Below are positions 1 through 12,253 of a stretch of 64,000 bases of DNA, in pieces. Location of the stretch: NCBI GenBank assembly GCA_026874595.1, contig CM049310.1:50469058-50533057 (forward strand). The letters run 5' to 3'. How positions within the stretch are numbered: the first letter of the stretch is position 1; each line of letters starts with the position of its first letter. The position numbers and the translations under genes were made by a program. The stretch is from Sipunculus nudus. Taxonomy: Eukaryota; Annelida; Sipuncula; Golfingiida; Sipunculidae. Under the pieces are notes generated by a model. The model was not told the origin of the DNA, did no database searches, and saw only the letters and a list, made by a program, of their open reading frames with translations.

Positions 1-946
1 GGGCTGAAGCACCCCCCCCCCCCCCCAGCGTACCTACCCGAAAACGCAGTAATCATTTTAGCATATTCACATTTATGATGGTCAAATACATATGCCTTAA
101 AACAAACCACCATTTCAATAAAAACAAAGCTGAATAAATTGTTCAAAAAGCGTGTTTCTATACCAAGCTTATATTTGTTTGAATTTAAAAAAAAATAAGG
201 TACTCACAATGCATGCATGCAGACCTAAACATTTCAATTTGAGTTATTTCTCAGCAATGGCTTCGAATCCGCCGTTCAGGAAGAATGTTTCAGTTTCTTT
301 AGGCTTTGACATCTTCCTTACGGATATGAATAATTAAACATTGAATTTTACATTGAACTTTCCTTCACCCTGCCTTATCTTAAGGGAAATACAAACTTGA
401 TTGATTTTAAATGTATTATATTGTATTACCGTTCAGTTAAACACAGTATACATGGTATTTGTTTTTATAATTGCAATAGTAAGCACTCTTAACGTATACA
501 GCCCCTTTAACGTTGCTTTGCTTTATGTCAATTAAGCATCGAATGGTTCGTACAAGTGTGAAATTTTATCTCGAGATCTCGACTCAACATCTCGAGATCT
601 CGAGATGATTTTTTTTTATCTGCAACAAAAATTTTTTTTGGTGATATTTTTTTGCTTCCTAAATTTTTTTTGCGTCCTAAATTTTTTTTTGGCGAAATTT
701 TATGTCGAGATCTCGAGATGTTATCTCGAGATCTCGAAATAAATTTTTTTTTTCTGTGTCCTTAATCAGCCACCGTATGTTACCGACATGAGACAGGGAA
801 AACAAAGTAGTATTGTAAGATAACGCAAATAATGATTCAGGAAAATAAACATCGTGGAAACGTTAACCATAGATAAGACGTACATTGTAGTCAAAACTGT
901 TTTTTATGTTATCTAGGCTTGACAAAATCAGTTATTTGTATTGCAG
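1..946. other. Upstream intron/flank, no exon recognised
   Basis: The first coding exon I can identify starts at 947 with a phase-1 acceptor, so this stretch is most simply an intron of the mosaic gene. It opens with a C-homopolymer (about 12-26) and contains the palindromic CTCGAG/AGATCT element described separately. Open frames here are short and show no domain signature. Confidence 0.4.
560..750. repeat. Inverted-repeat element with CTCGAGATCTCGAG cores (MITE-like)
   Basis: Two arms, about 560-612 and 697-750, are inverted copies of each other. Each holds two blocks of the self-complementary core CTCGAGATCTCGAG joined by AACAT/ATGTT. The arms are separated by about 85 bp of T-rich sequence with tandem runs of ATTTTTTTT. 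Arm length and near-perfect inverted symmetry fit a foldback MITE. No target-site duplication was resolved and no coding capacity is present. Confidence 0.6.
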
Positions 947-1102
947 AATGTGCCATGAATCATTACAAAACTGGCAGCAGTAGCGCCACCTCGTGTGCAC
1001 TATGCCCAGCTCACTCACACACGGCCGAACAAGGAAGTACGACCATCAAACAATGTGTGTGTGACAGCGGGTTCAGGGGTAACCCTGGGGGACCGTGCAC
1101 AC
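947..1102 (+). CDS. Mosaic gene exon: GCC2/GCC3 module
   Basis: A TTGCAG acceptor precedes 947 and a GTAAGT donor follows 1102; 156 bp, phase 1 to phase 1. The translation has the module's cysteine spacing, with ALCPAHSHT, QCVCDSGF and GGPC motifs. This is the first exon visible; earlier exons must lie left of the window. Confidence 0.8.
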
Positions 1103-4100
1103 GTAAGTATGTGTCGACAGTCTCTCTGGTGGGGCCGGGACTACTTGTCTCAATTTTTAGATCAACATCTGTCACATTTCAAGTAAAAACCTTTCACATG
1201 CGCATGCTTACAAAATATTACATATTCCATAAAGTCCTTGCCACAAAAGCACCCCTAAAATAATCTATTTGCCTTGAAATGTTTCTTATCCAACATATCT
1301 GAACGGACTACATTACCCTCTACATTACCCTCTACATTACATTTATACCAAGGCCGCTGGTATATTAAGAACCTCCAGTGTTTTGTGGGGTTTGAATTTC
1401 AAAGCTTAGGCGGAACCCCGAAATACCTGTGAGTGCTATATGGGGCCACTGATAAATCTCAAACGGCAGTCCCGGATATTCTTGGTATTTAAATTCAGTT
1501 GTACGATTTATGTAATGAATTCATCCTGTTGTTCACTAGTCTTTGCCTCTTCGCCACAGATAGGGCCTTTATTTGTAATAAAACCCCTTTTGTACACTTT
1601 TAAAGCCAACATTTATGTGACGATCAACGTCAATATTAATATTCAATGCATGATATTTCGGCAATGTACGAACAAATTTCGACTGATTTTTCACAGTTAA
1701 TGCCAGTATAACATTTCTGCGATAAAAGATAGGTCTGTTCGCAATATCCGGCTTAGATGTCATAATTCCTCACTTCCTATTAGTATTCAGTTTGCCATAC
1801 CGTTTACATGTAGTAATCGTTGTGATTTTCAGTGGAATTCCCATCTGTTAAAACGTATAATTATAATTTTCTTCAAAATCCTGAGTTATTTTTTAATATA
1901 GATATCATTGTAGTAAATAAAGATAGACCCTAGTTCACTACGGTATTTATTATGAACGGTAAATTTACGGTTTGTTTTTATAGCAATAAGATGCCCCAAG
2001 TTAGTTCCACCAGTACATGGTTACATCAGCACGTGTCTCGCGACGCAAGACGGCATCTGCAAACTTGTATGCAATAACGGTTATATCCGTTCAAGCGGAG
2101 ACGGGGTTAGAACGTGCCAACAGGACGGAAATGGTCAGGTACAGACCCTGTTTGTACAGGTAAGATAATGTTTCATGCAACGGATTTTACATAGACTATT
2201 GAAAGTACAGTGGGATCTGCTTATTACGGACACGGGCGGAATGGGGTTTTATGTCTGCAATATACAGATGCCCAGATTTGAGAGATTGCGGACATTTAGC
2301 TTAACCTTTCACGGGATCGCATAAAGTGTAAGTAATTAAGGATTATTCGTAAACAAACGTTTCCTTGTGTGTTCTTATACTCGGAATGTGTGTATTTTAC
2401 TTACAAGGGTATTACATACTATCGTGTTACCTTGCAAGATAAAAATACACGTTTTGACAATTGCTTGTATAGATTGTGTTACTGCGCAGGCCCAGACCAT
2501 GCAAGATCATTAAAGATCATTTCCGATCTACCATCCGATCTTAATATGACCTTTTAATCCTGAATATTTCATGCTTTTATCACAAATGCACAATTGATTA
2601 GTGTTATCCGCCCCTCTTTTTTTTCAAGTTAAGTAACCTTTTTGTCTTACAGTAAATGTAAGTGTAACGTTATGGATTCTGATGACAACTTGGATTTATC
2701 AAAAGTATTTAAAAATTAGCTGTAATATGTGCCAGAGCCCGGAGCACACAAATGCGGCTGGCTTGGACAAAAAGACGACTGACTTCAGTAGTATGCCGAG
2801 TTTCGTGGCTCGACTCGGCTTGCAAAATGTCGGCTTGCTTAAACTGACCTGAAAGTCTATTCATTTGATGTTACAAAGTAACCTTTTCATTTGAACAAGT
2901 TATAAATAATATTACGTGTGGCCCTATATTTGAGGGGTGTCAGGCTTGACCATGTATTAAAAGAACGGGGAACTTCAATTTTTGTCATTCAGCACAAAAT
3001 AAAAAAAAATTACATTGTATTAGAGCGTATATGTTTCGGCCATTGTTGTAAATTTATCTTTTTGTATTATTTTTTTCTCAAGCCTAACTGACCTGCACAA
3101 ATTCAGCTCACTTCGGCTTAATGAAATATCGGCGGCGCCTCCTGATAAACTCAGCTCGGCTTCATCTTAACCCGGCTGACGGCGGGGCCGGGCTCTTAAT
3201 ATGTTTTTTTTTATGTGCATTGTCTCACACAATTTGCACTTTTCGACTGAACAAAAAAGTTTCCCCTGCAAAACCATCCCTCACACAGGACGTATTATCT
3301 CCAACGCACCTTTTTTTATTCCGTGTTATGGTTCTGTGTGTGGGTAAACACAGTTCAACATGTCTGTTTACCATAACAAGAATTCATGACCGGAAGTCAG
3401 ATCTTTCCATTAGCAACAATTTCTAAACAATAAGAAGTAACATGAAAGGAGAACCACAGAAGAAACAATAATAGGAAGCTTGATAAATCTTGTTTGGCGA
3501 AGTCACCACATGGCATGCACGCTATGTTTATGTTTGGTTGCACTGATCGCGCTCGAAGCAAACTTATTTCCGCTCGGAATACTGGAGTATCCAAACAGTT
3601 TTAGAACGAAATATTTGCAGACGTCTTAGTATTTTAAAGATAATACACTATATTGCATATATATTTAACACACCCGGAATGAGAATTGGTCCTTTAAATG
3701 GTCCCTTTAAATATATATAATGGTCCCTTAAAATACGTTTTCTGGCTTCAGACAATTAGTATAACTTTCAAATACTTTCATTCTTCTTTGTAGCCTGTCC
3801 GAAGGACACATACCAAGCAACCGAATCGAAATGTGAACGATGTAGTGTGCAGAGTCACACGATAGGTGTCGCCAGTGTACGGAACGACTGTGTCTGCGAC
3901 CAGGGATACACGGGCCCGGCTGGCGGGCCATGTGAAGGTAAGTAAAGCGTTTCCCGAATTTTACGGTTTATACCCCAGTCATTTGAATATAATTATAAAG
4001 TTTTTTTTTACATAAATGAAATATAAGAAAAGAATAATGCTTGATACAGAGCATTGTAAAGTACTGTTTGCCTGTCTGAGCCGTCTCTTTACTGATCCGT

Positions 4101-7100
4101 CTCATTCGCCGAATAAAATTCTACCCATATTCAGAAATACCCTTTTTCCGTTATGTACGTAATGTTGGATACCTCGTGCCCAGTGTGTGAGCTTTTTATT
4201 TGAAAAAATTATTAAAATCCATGTGTTTACTTGTGTTGGTGGTGGCAGTGAGTGTGGGGTTGTGAATAGTGCTTTTGCTTTTACCTCGTATACAAACACA
4301 TCCATATTTCACTAGTAACTTCCACGTTTTCTGTCAGCATATTTTAAAGATTAATTGACTAAGTGGTGCTTAGTTTGTAGGTGTTTTGAAAGCCTTCCAG
4401 TACTCTGGATAACTGGTTCCTGTGGGGCAAGCACAAGACAGATAGACATATAACAAAGAGAAACAGACGAATAAACTGTGCTTACCATATATCTCATGCA
4501 ATCACTGTAACGTTTGATCTTGTCTTGTACATTACAGATGTGAACGAATGCGGAAGCGGAAACGGTGGTTGTGAACAGAAATGTGAGAACACGGTCGGCT
4601 CCTATCGATGTGTGTGTAACATTCCCGGCTTCAAAACGGACAGCACAAACGCCGAAAAGTGTATAGGTATAAACAAAAAGAGGGATATAGACGTGCGAAA
4701 GTGTATGACGAGGTGGCAAAATTGTGTAGGAATGATATGGACGATTCCATTATATTATTTTCTATGTTTATATTAAAGTTTATTTTTACTATATATACAG
4801 TGAGACCTCCATATTACGACCACCAACGGGACCTTACTGAATTTGGTCGCATTTTTGAGATGGTCGTCTCAGCGGGGTCCGATAAAAAGAACAATACTTT
4901 AACTATTTATACAGTGAGACCTCCATATTACGACCACCAACGGGACCTTACTTTATTGGTCGCATGTTTGAGATGTTCGTCTCAGCGGGGTCCGATAAAA
5001 AGAACAATACTTTTACTATTTATACAGTGAGACCTCCATATTACGACCACCAACGGGACCTTACTTAATTAGTCCCATTAAGAGATTGTCGTCTTAGCGG
5101 GGTCCGATAAAAAGAACAATACTTTTACTATTTATACAGTGAGCCCTCCATATAACAACCACCAACGGGACCTTACTTAATTGGTCGCATTTTTGAGATG
5201 GTCGTCTCAGCGGGGTCCGATAAAAAGAACAATACTTTTACTATTTATACAGTGAGACCTCAATATTACGACCACCAACGGGACCTTACTTAATTGGTCG
5301 CATTTTTGAGATGGTCGTCTCAGCGAGGTCCGATAAAAAGAACAATACTTTTACTATTTATACAGTGAGACCTCCATATTATGACCACCAACGGGACCTT
5401 ACTTAATTGGTCGCATTTTTGAGATGGTCGTCTCAGCGGGGTCCGATAAAAAGAACAATACTTTTACTATTTATACAGTGAGACCTCCATATTACGACCA
5501 CCAACGGGACCTTACTTAATTGGTGGCATTTTTGAGATGGTCGTCTCAGCGGGGTCCGATAAAAAGAACGATACTTTTACTATTTATACAGTGAGACCTC
5601 CATATTACGACCACCAACGGGACCTTACTTAATTGGTCGCATTTTTGAGATGGTCGTCTAAGCGGGGTCCGATAAAAAGAACATTAACGAATTAGGACCA
5701 AGAAAAAGTCGTTATATTCAGGTGGTCGCTAAACCGAGGCGAGGTTTTGCTGTATATGCGTACATTCTCGTACAGTGTGGTCGACAGCCTCTGAATATGA
5801 AGCTTTAAGTCATCAGTGACGAAGGCTTTATTGATAAACACTAAATATTCATACCTGAAGAAGTACCCAGTCCATACGTGGCCTTATACCGAGTCTTACG
5901 GAAAACCAGATTATCAGCAGAAGCTGACAAGATTCCACATCCCAAAGCACATTATGTATGTTGGTAAATGCTACAAGTACAGAACATATGTACTCTATGG
6001 ATGTATCATGTATTCATCTACCCTAAAGAAATAAAGTACCTGTTTAATTTTTTTAGATATCCCACACAAAACTTAAAACGTAAGCGATCAAAATTCAGTA
6101 AGGACATCATATTTCATAAAAATCTATCAAGCGGTTCCTGAGAACACTTCTTCGCTCAAGAATCGAAAGCTCATCCGGAATGCTTATTTTTTTATGTTTT
6201 TTATTTGCTCACAAGGTAGATGTTAACAGACGGACACCGGAAGGACGGTGTGGATGCATGAGAACAATGGCCCATCAGTCTATGTAAGCTGAGGGCTAAA
6301 GAGTGCAGTGTGAAACTTAATCAGTTTTTGCACAATATACTCTTATTAAATGCGTGGGGATTATATTTGCTTATGTTCCAAGCAGAGCTCCGTTGCTGTC
6401 TGAGACAACGATGATGCATTATATTTCAAAGTTTTTTTTTATCTATGTATCATTTATAGACATATTTGTTTGACTGGTTTATTTGATGAATGATTTACTC
6501 ATTTGCAGAATATCGGAAGTGCCCTTCATTTCCGACTCCCGCCAATGGTGGCGCTGTGTGTAATCGTATCTTCGTTGTAAACACTCGACGTTGTCAAGTG
6601 AAATGTAACTATGGTTACGATCACCTAGCGTCACCCAAGAAGTACGAAGAGTGTGGTCCTGACACCGGCTGGAGGTGGTCCTTCGAGTCAGCAGGACGTG
6701 AGATAACGTCTTGTATAGGTGAGGACTGTATTGTCAGAAATCCGTAAACAAAACCGCCAAGTATACTCACCTTCATACTACCAAGTCTGTGGCAACGCTT
6801 TCAGATACCTTGATTCTGCCACCCTCTCTGGTGTCTTTTTCATTGATAATGATTAAGGCCATTGGACTAATCCAATGACTCGCATGCGCGTATGGTACGC
6901 ATTACCGGGAAGGCAACGTGAATCCCCATAATCAAATGAGTCTGTCCCGTTCCAGATACATGTATTCTTGTTCAGACGGCGTGCAAACGGTATATTGTTT
7001 GAAATGTTAGCTTTGGAATTGATTTCAGCCGGAACACGTGCAGTCTTATTCATTATTCATAAATATTGAAGATTCAGAAATATTAGTTTGGATTTTATTT

Positions 7101-10100
7101 TCGTGTCCTACATTTCCGACTCCCGCCAATGATGGCGCTGCGTGTAATCGTGTCATCGTTGTAAACACTCGACGTTGTCAACTGAAATGTAACTATGGTT
7201 ACGATCACCTAAAGCGGCCACAGGAGTTTGGAGAATGTATTGTTTAAATTTAATGCTTTGGACTTGATTTCAGCCGGAACACGTGCAGTCTTATACATAT
7301 TTTTTTGTAGATTCAGAAATATTAGTTAAGATTTTATTTTCGTGGTTTTCGTGGGCCAAGGTTATACACCAGTTCACGACTCCAACGACCAAAAAAATCA
7401 CACGGTCAGAGATCACCTTGATGGCAGGTGGTGGTCCATTTAATCGTAAATTTAATTTTTATAGTTGGCTGATACGTTTAAAAACGGTAAAAACAAGCTT
7501 TTATTACAATTTTTTATGAATAACATTGGTACAAATGATAAACGTGCTGATTTACTTTTCGTGTAAATCCGTTATACTCCACGTAATTGTATACGCCAGA
7601 ACAGAGTTTCGCGGATGCTATATTTTCAGTCGGACGCCACCGCCGCCGACGCCGCCGCCGCATAGGTTTCCGGAGAACTCCTCCGTAACCACAGGGCGGA
7701 ATTTTTTAAATTTGGAATTATTATCGGGTCACATGTGAACTGCTGCGCCCTCATTTTTGGTTGACCTCTGACCTTTCCTCTCTGCCCAGCGTCCATTTGT
7801 GCGTCGGTTTCCACACATAAACGCTCATATCTCAGAACCGTTTGACCGATCAGGCTAAAATTTTGCACAAATGCCAACTGCAACCATTTTTTGCACAGCG
7901 TCCATCTGTTCATCTGCCTTGAAATAAAATGACACATATCTCGGCAGTGGTTTGACTTATCCACCTGAAATTTTGCAGGTTTATACATCCTGGATGCTTT
8001 CTTGATTTTATGACAGGTGGCCCCACCTAAATTCCCGTTTACGCTGCAGACATCCAAGCTCATATCTCGGGAACCGTCTGACCGATTTGGCCAAAATTTT
8101 GCATGTGTATAGATCTCACATAACTCTTTATCATATGCAAAACTGGTGGCGCCTACTGCAACTGTTTTTGCACAGCGTCCGTCTGTTTGTCTGCCGTGGG
8201 ATAAAATCACTTATATCTCGGCAGTGGTTTGACATATCTGCCTAAAATTTTGCAGGTTTATACATCTTGGAAAGCGGGGTGCGGGGGTTCGGGGTTTCAT
8301 TGGCCTAAAAGACCTTTCATTTGCATTACCCGGGAAGCGAATGTTAATGACACATATTGCCGACAACAATGGCGTGCATAAAAGTGAGGCATGATAAGAC
8401 ATGCCATACATCTTCCGAATTTTGGCCGAAGATGTATATAAATGTGAGCTGTATTAAAGCAAGCGTCACAGATTAGTAAAATTACGGTCTAGTCCAGCCA
8501 TTAAGTCGATTTCTACTAAAAACTCAAAATGGTTGTACGTCAGTGGTCGCCTAACCCCAGGAAATCCTGTTTTATTGTGACTGCTCCATAACTGTTTCAG
8601 CGACACTTGTGCCTCCCTTGAACCTCGAAATATCCAGTGTTAGGGCATTTTCATGCCTGCCTTTCCTCTGCTTACCCTGTGCAACCAACGCGACCCCTCT
8701 GCCTTCATTCTACAACAACGGATGCTTTTGCCTCCATTCTGCCTCCTTTGAGCCATCTTTGAGTAACCAACTTCCTCAGCGACCTTTGTCCGATTGTTTT
8801 GAACATGTTCAAAAATTCGCGAAACTCCTGTGTACCACCTTTGAGCAACCTAGGCATTGATTCTACCTTCCTTGTGCCTCCTACGACGACCTTGTAAATT
8901 GTTTGGTCGCACACTGGAGGCACAAAGGTCGCTATTCTGTGTAATGGCCCCATAAGGTTTTGTGTTTATTTTATAACTGATCAACAGAGGGTTTACGTTT
9001 ACGTTTGGCTGGCACGTGTCCGTCACGGCTGGTTTAATCCGGTTGTGCGCTCGGGCCGGGCGAGGATTGTTTGCTCAACACTGATTGATCGCGGTGCAGG
9101 CAAACCTTGTGATATGCTGAACCGATTCTCATTCAAGCCACAGGTGTATTGCGTATATATTTTCGTCTGTAATGCGAATTTTTCGATATTGATAAACCAC
9201 AAATTGCTAAAATTTTCATACTCATTCCATAAATTCAAATACCCTAAGATATGCGTTCTGCGCAAAATCACGAAATTTAAAACCCATGATATTATCTGAA
9301 GTAGCGACTGAGATTTAAATGACCTTGTTTATTAATCTAATACTCATAAAAGGACTTCCCTCCACATTTGTCCTCAATGTTCTCTGAAACCACATTGCGC
9401 ATGACGCTGTGTCATACCTCATTTCATAGGTTATTATCCTTGCAGTGACACTGGGGATAGGAGAATTAATAATTTTAAATGTAAATATAATTTTGAGTAT
9501 TTTTTTCCGTTTTTACGGACTTGCACGGAGGTTATACCGAGCACAGCCGAACTGCCTTCAGCTATGCCGGAATGTGTGCATCGTGGTCACTCAACCTTGA
9601 ATACACGGTTACCGACTATTTAAAACCTATATTTTTATAACTTTTAGAATATAAAATGTGCCAACATTCAACATATCACTTAATATATCTCCTCAACCCC
9701 GGTAAAAAGTCCGGTATACCGGGCTTATCAGCTAATTTGTAGATATATTTTCAATATTTTTTGTTTTAATGCGTGTCGCAAGGCAAAAGTTTACCTCAGA
9801 GTTAATTTTACTGTTCTTCCATGCACGTCTCTACTTATATAAACCCGACAGTCATGACCAAAAGCGACTAAAAATGTATCCATCTGAAGATTATACTTAA
9901 AGATGCACTTGTCACCGCTGGGGGCACTGCCACATGCATCACGGTCCGGTAGGATCACATATAATTTATACGTTTGAAGCATAAATATCAATGTGCTGTC
10001 ACATATCCAAACAAATATATTAAAATATGCATATTTTTTTATTAATTTTGCATGAATTGGGTTCGTTTCAGCAATACTTGACACACGCTCCTGGAACTGT

Positions 10101-12202
10101 TTCTGTCTGTTTGACCGTCACACTCCCTCCTCCAGTAACACACGTGTACTAGAGATCCGATGTATAATGGAAAACAACCTATCAGCTTGTGCACCTCGTC
10201 GACTGAGCATCACTGGATAAATCAGTCCTCTGGATTAAAACGATGATTTGGCAAATTTGGCTTTCATGGTGTAACGTATTTAATAAATCTGGAATTCAGT
10301 TTTGTATCAAAATTTATGTAAAAAATTTATCATCATCATCATCATAATCAGAATAAACATGGCTAAGTGAATTCCACCAAGCGAACTTCTGGTTACGTGC
10401 GACGAAGCTATTATTGTAGATGCTGCGTATTTACGATGCCTAACAATACTGTCGACAGTAAATGTCACATTATGGCACGGGTATACCTGAATACCTCTCG
10501 GCGCTGTAACAAGATAATTAAAGACACAAATGTCAGGCCTTGCTGTACTTGTATCATTCAAGACATAATGGTGCATTACTACATCAGTTTACCTTGATGT
10601 TTCGAGCAAACACAAAGCTGAGCTTATCAGTCCATCACAGTCTATCTTTCAGAATTCTCTGATTTTGATTCACACCCCAAGACAGTCGACCTGGTGTGAA
10701 AAATGAACTATGACCGAATCAGAACGCACAGGTGTTCTGGTATGGACTAACTGATCGACCAGAACAAAGTTTTTATGAAACGTGAGGTAGAACGAGTGTT
10801 TGGTAATTTCCAAACAAAGCCAGAACTGTAATTTTGCTAAAACTGGTCTCTCAAGGCCTTAATGCACGAACAACCATCGGCTTCTGTCACATAGTGCGGA
10901 AACATGTTCTGCAAAAATTAAATTTCTACAATCAGAGAGTACATATAAACCTCAAATAAACACTAAAGTTGTATTATTTTTCACATGAAAACACATGTAC
11001 ATCGCAAATAATTCTGGCAGTGTTAATATACATCAGAACATATTCATATTTTCCAGATCTAGATTTCCCAGGGATCAGGGAGGAGGCGGAAGTACTTTAT
11101 CACTTCCATGATCAGTGCAGCTCCTTGACAACCGCTTTTTTCTATAAACGCCGGCTGGAGAAAAAAATAATTGCTTCATTAGTCATATGTGAATGTTCAA
11201 TTGTGAAATTATAATGAAATTACATATTTTCTAATGATTTGATTCCAACGTTTAGTCCAAATGGTTTTATTGATCGTAGTATCAACATAATCTTTAATGG
11301 AAAATTGGTATATATTTCAGAACAAGTCTTTCAGGGAGTTGCCATGGAAGCGGCGGTGTTTTACTTCGATGGTCAGTGCGGCTCCTTGACAACTGCGCAG
11401 CGTCAGGAGCTACGGAGACAATTCGTCACCATGCTCCAGGCCAAAGGAGTTTGCAAGTTCCAAGGTCAACAGGTTTGTAACATTAACCAGGTCAGGATCG
11501 AGTGTGGAGATGTTGAAGAATTTGATGATTGGCTCCCGGAAAGTATGAGAAAGAAGAGAAGCGCAGACACCGAGCGGGGGAAGAGAGTCCTCAGAATTTC
11601 CTTCGCCTTTGACGTACCCCCAGTGGCAGTACGCAACGTCAGCTGTGGCCGTTATTGTGGAAAGACACCTTTGGATAGTGAGGCCTGCAGTAAAACTTGT
11701 AAGGACAAATATATGGATGCCATTAACTCATCTATTAAACAGGAGGGAGAAAAGTTGAAAACTTTGTTCAAGTTCAATGTACGTATAAGGGAAGTCCAAC
11801 CAGGTGTAACGGCTGATCACTTAGGGATGTTTCGACCACTTTCCGTTTCATTTCCAGAGGTCACTAGTACATTAGCTCTCTCTGTCGGTGGACGAACCCT
11901 GCTCCCGGCCTCCAACAATCTTCAACTCGGAGAAGCGAAGCCGGAATGCAAGCCTGGAACAATCGACAAAAACGGGTTCTGCAGTGAGTATATAGCTCTA
12001 AAAGTATTTTATTTTATGTTATATGACGTAGTTTGAATCATGGATAAACCACATGTAGTGCTGGTAATATGCGTGACCTAAGGGAAAAGAAAACTAACAG
12101 AGGTAAACAAAATAGTGTCCTAGCAGTAGGATATATTTGCTCAGACAAGGGAATATGGGTTATTTGTTTTGTTAGAGTAAAAAAAGTATAAGGTTTCTTT
12201 TA

Positions 12203-12253
<51 letters not shown>

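Noticed and set aside
2647-2660. Possible 5-nt microexon between TCTTACAG and GTAAGT
   Set aside because: It would not restore the Sushi frame or supply the missing cysteine; the 1-nt deletion in the exon explains the data better.
7626-8210. 194-codon minus-strand open frame
   Set aside because: It spans two copies of a repeat module and has no domain signature; treated as repeat-derived.
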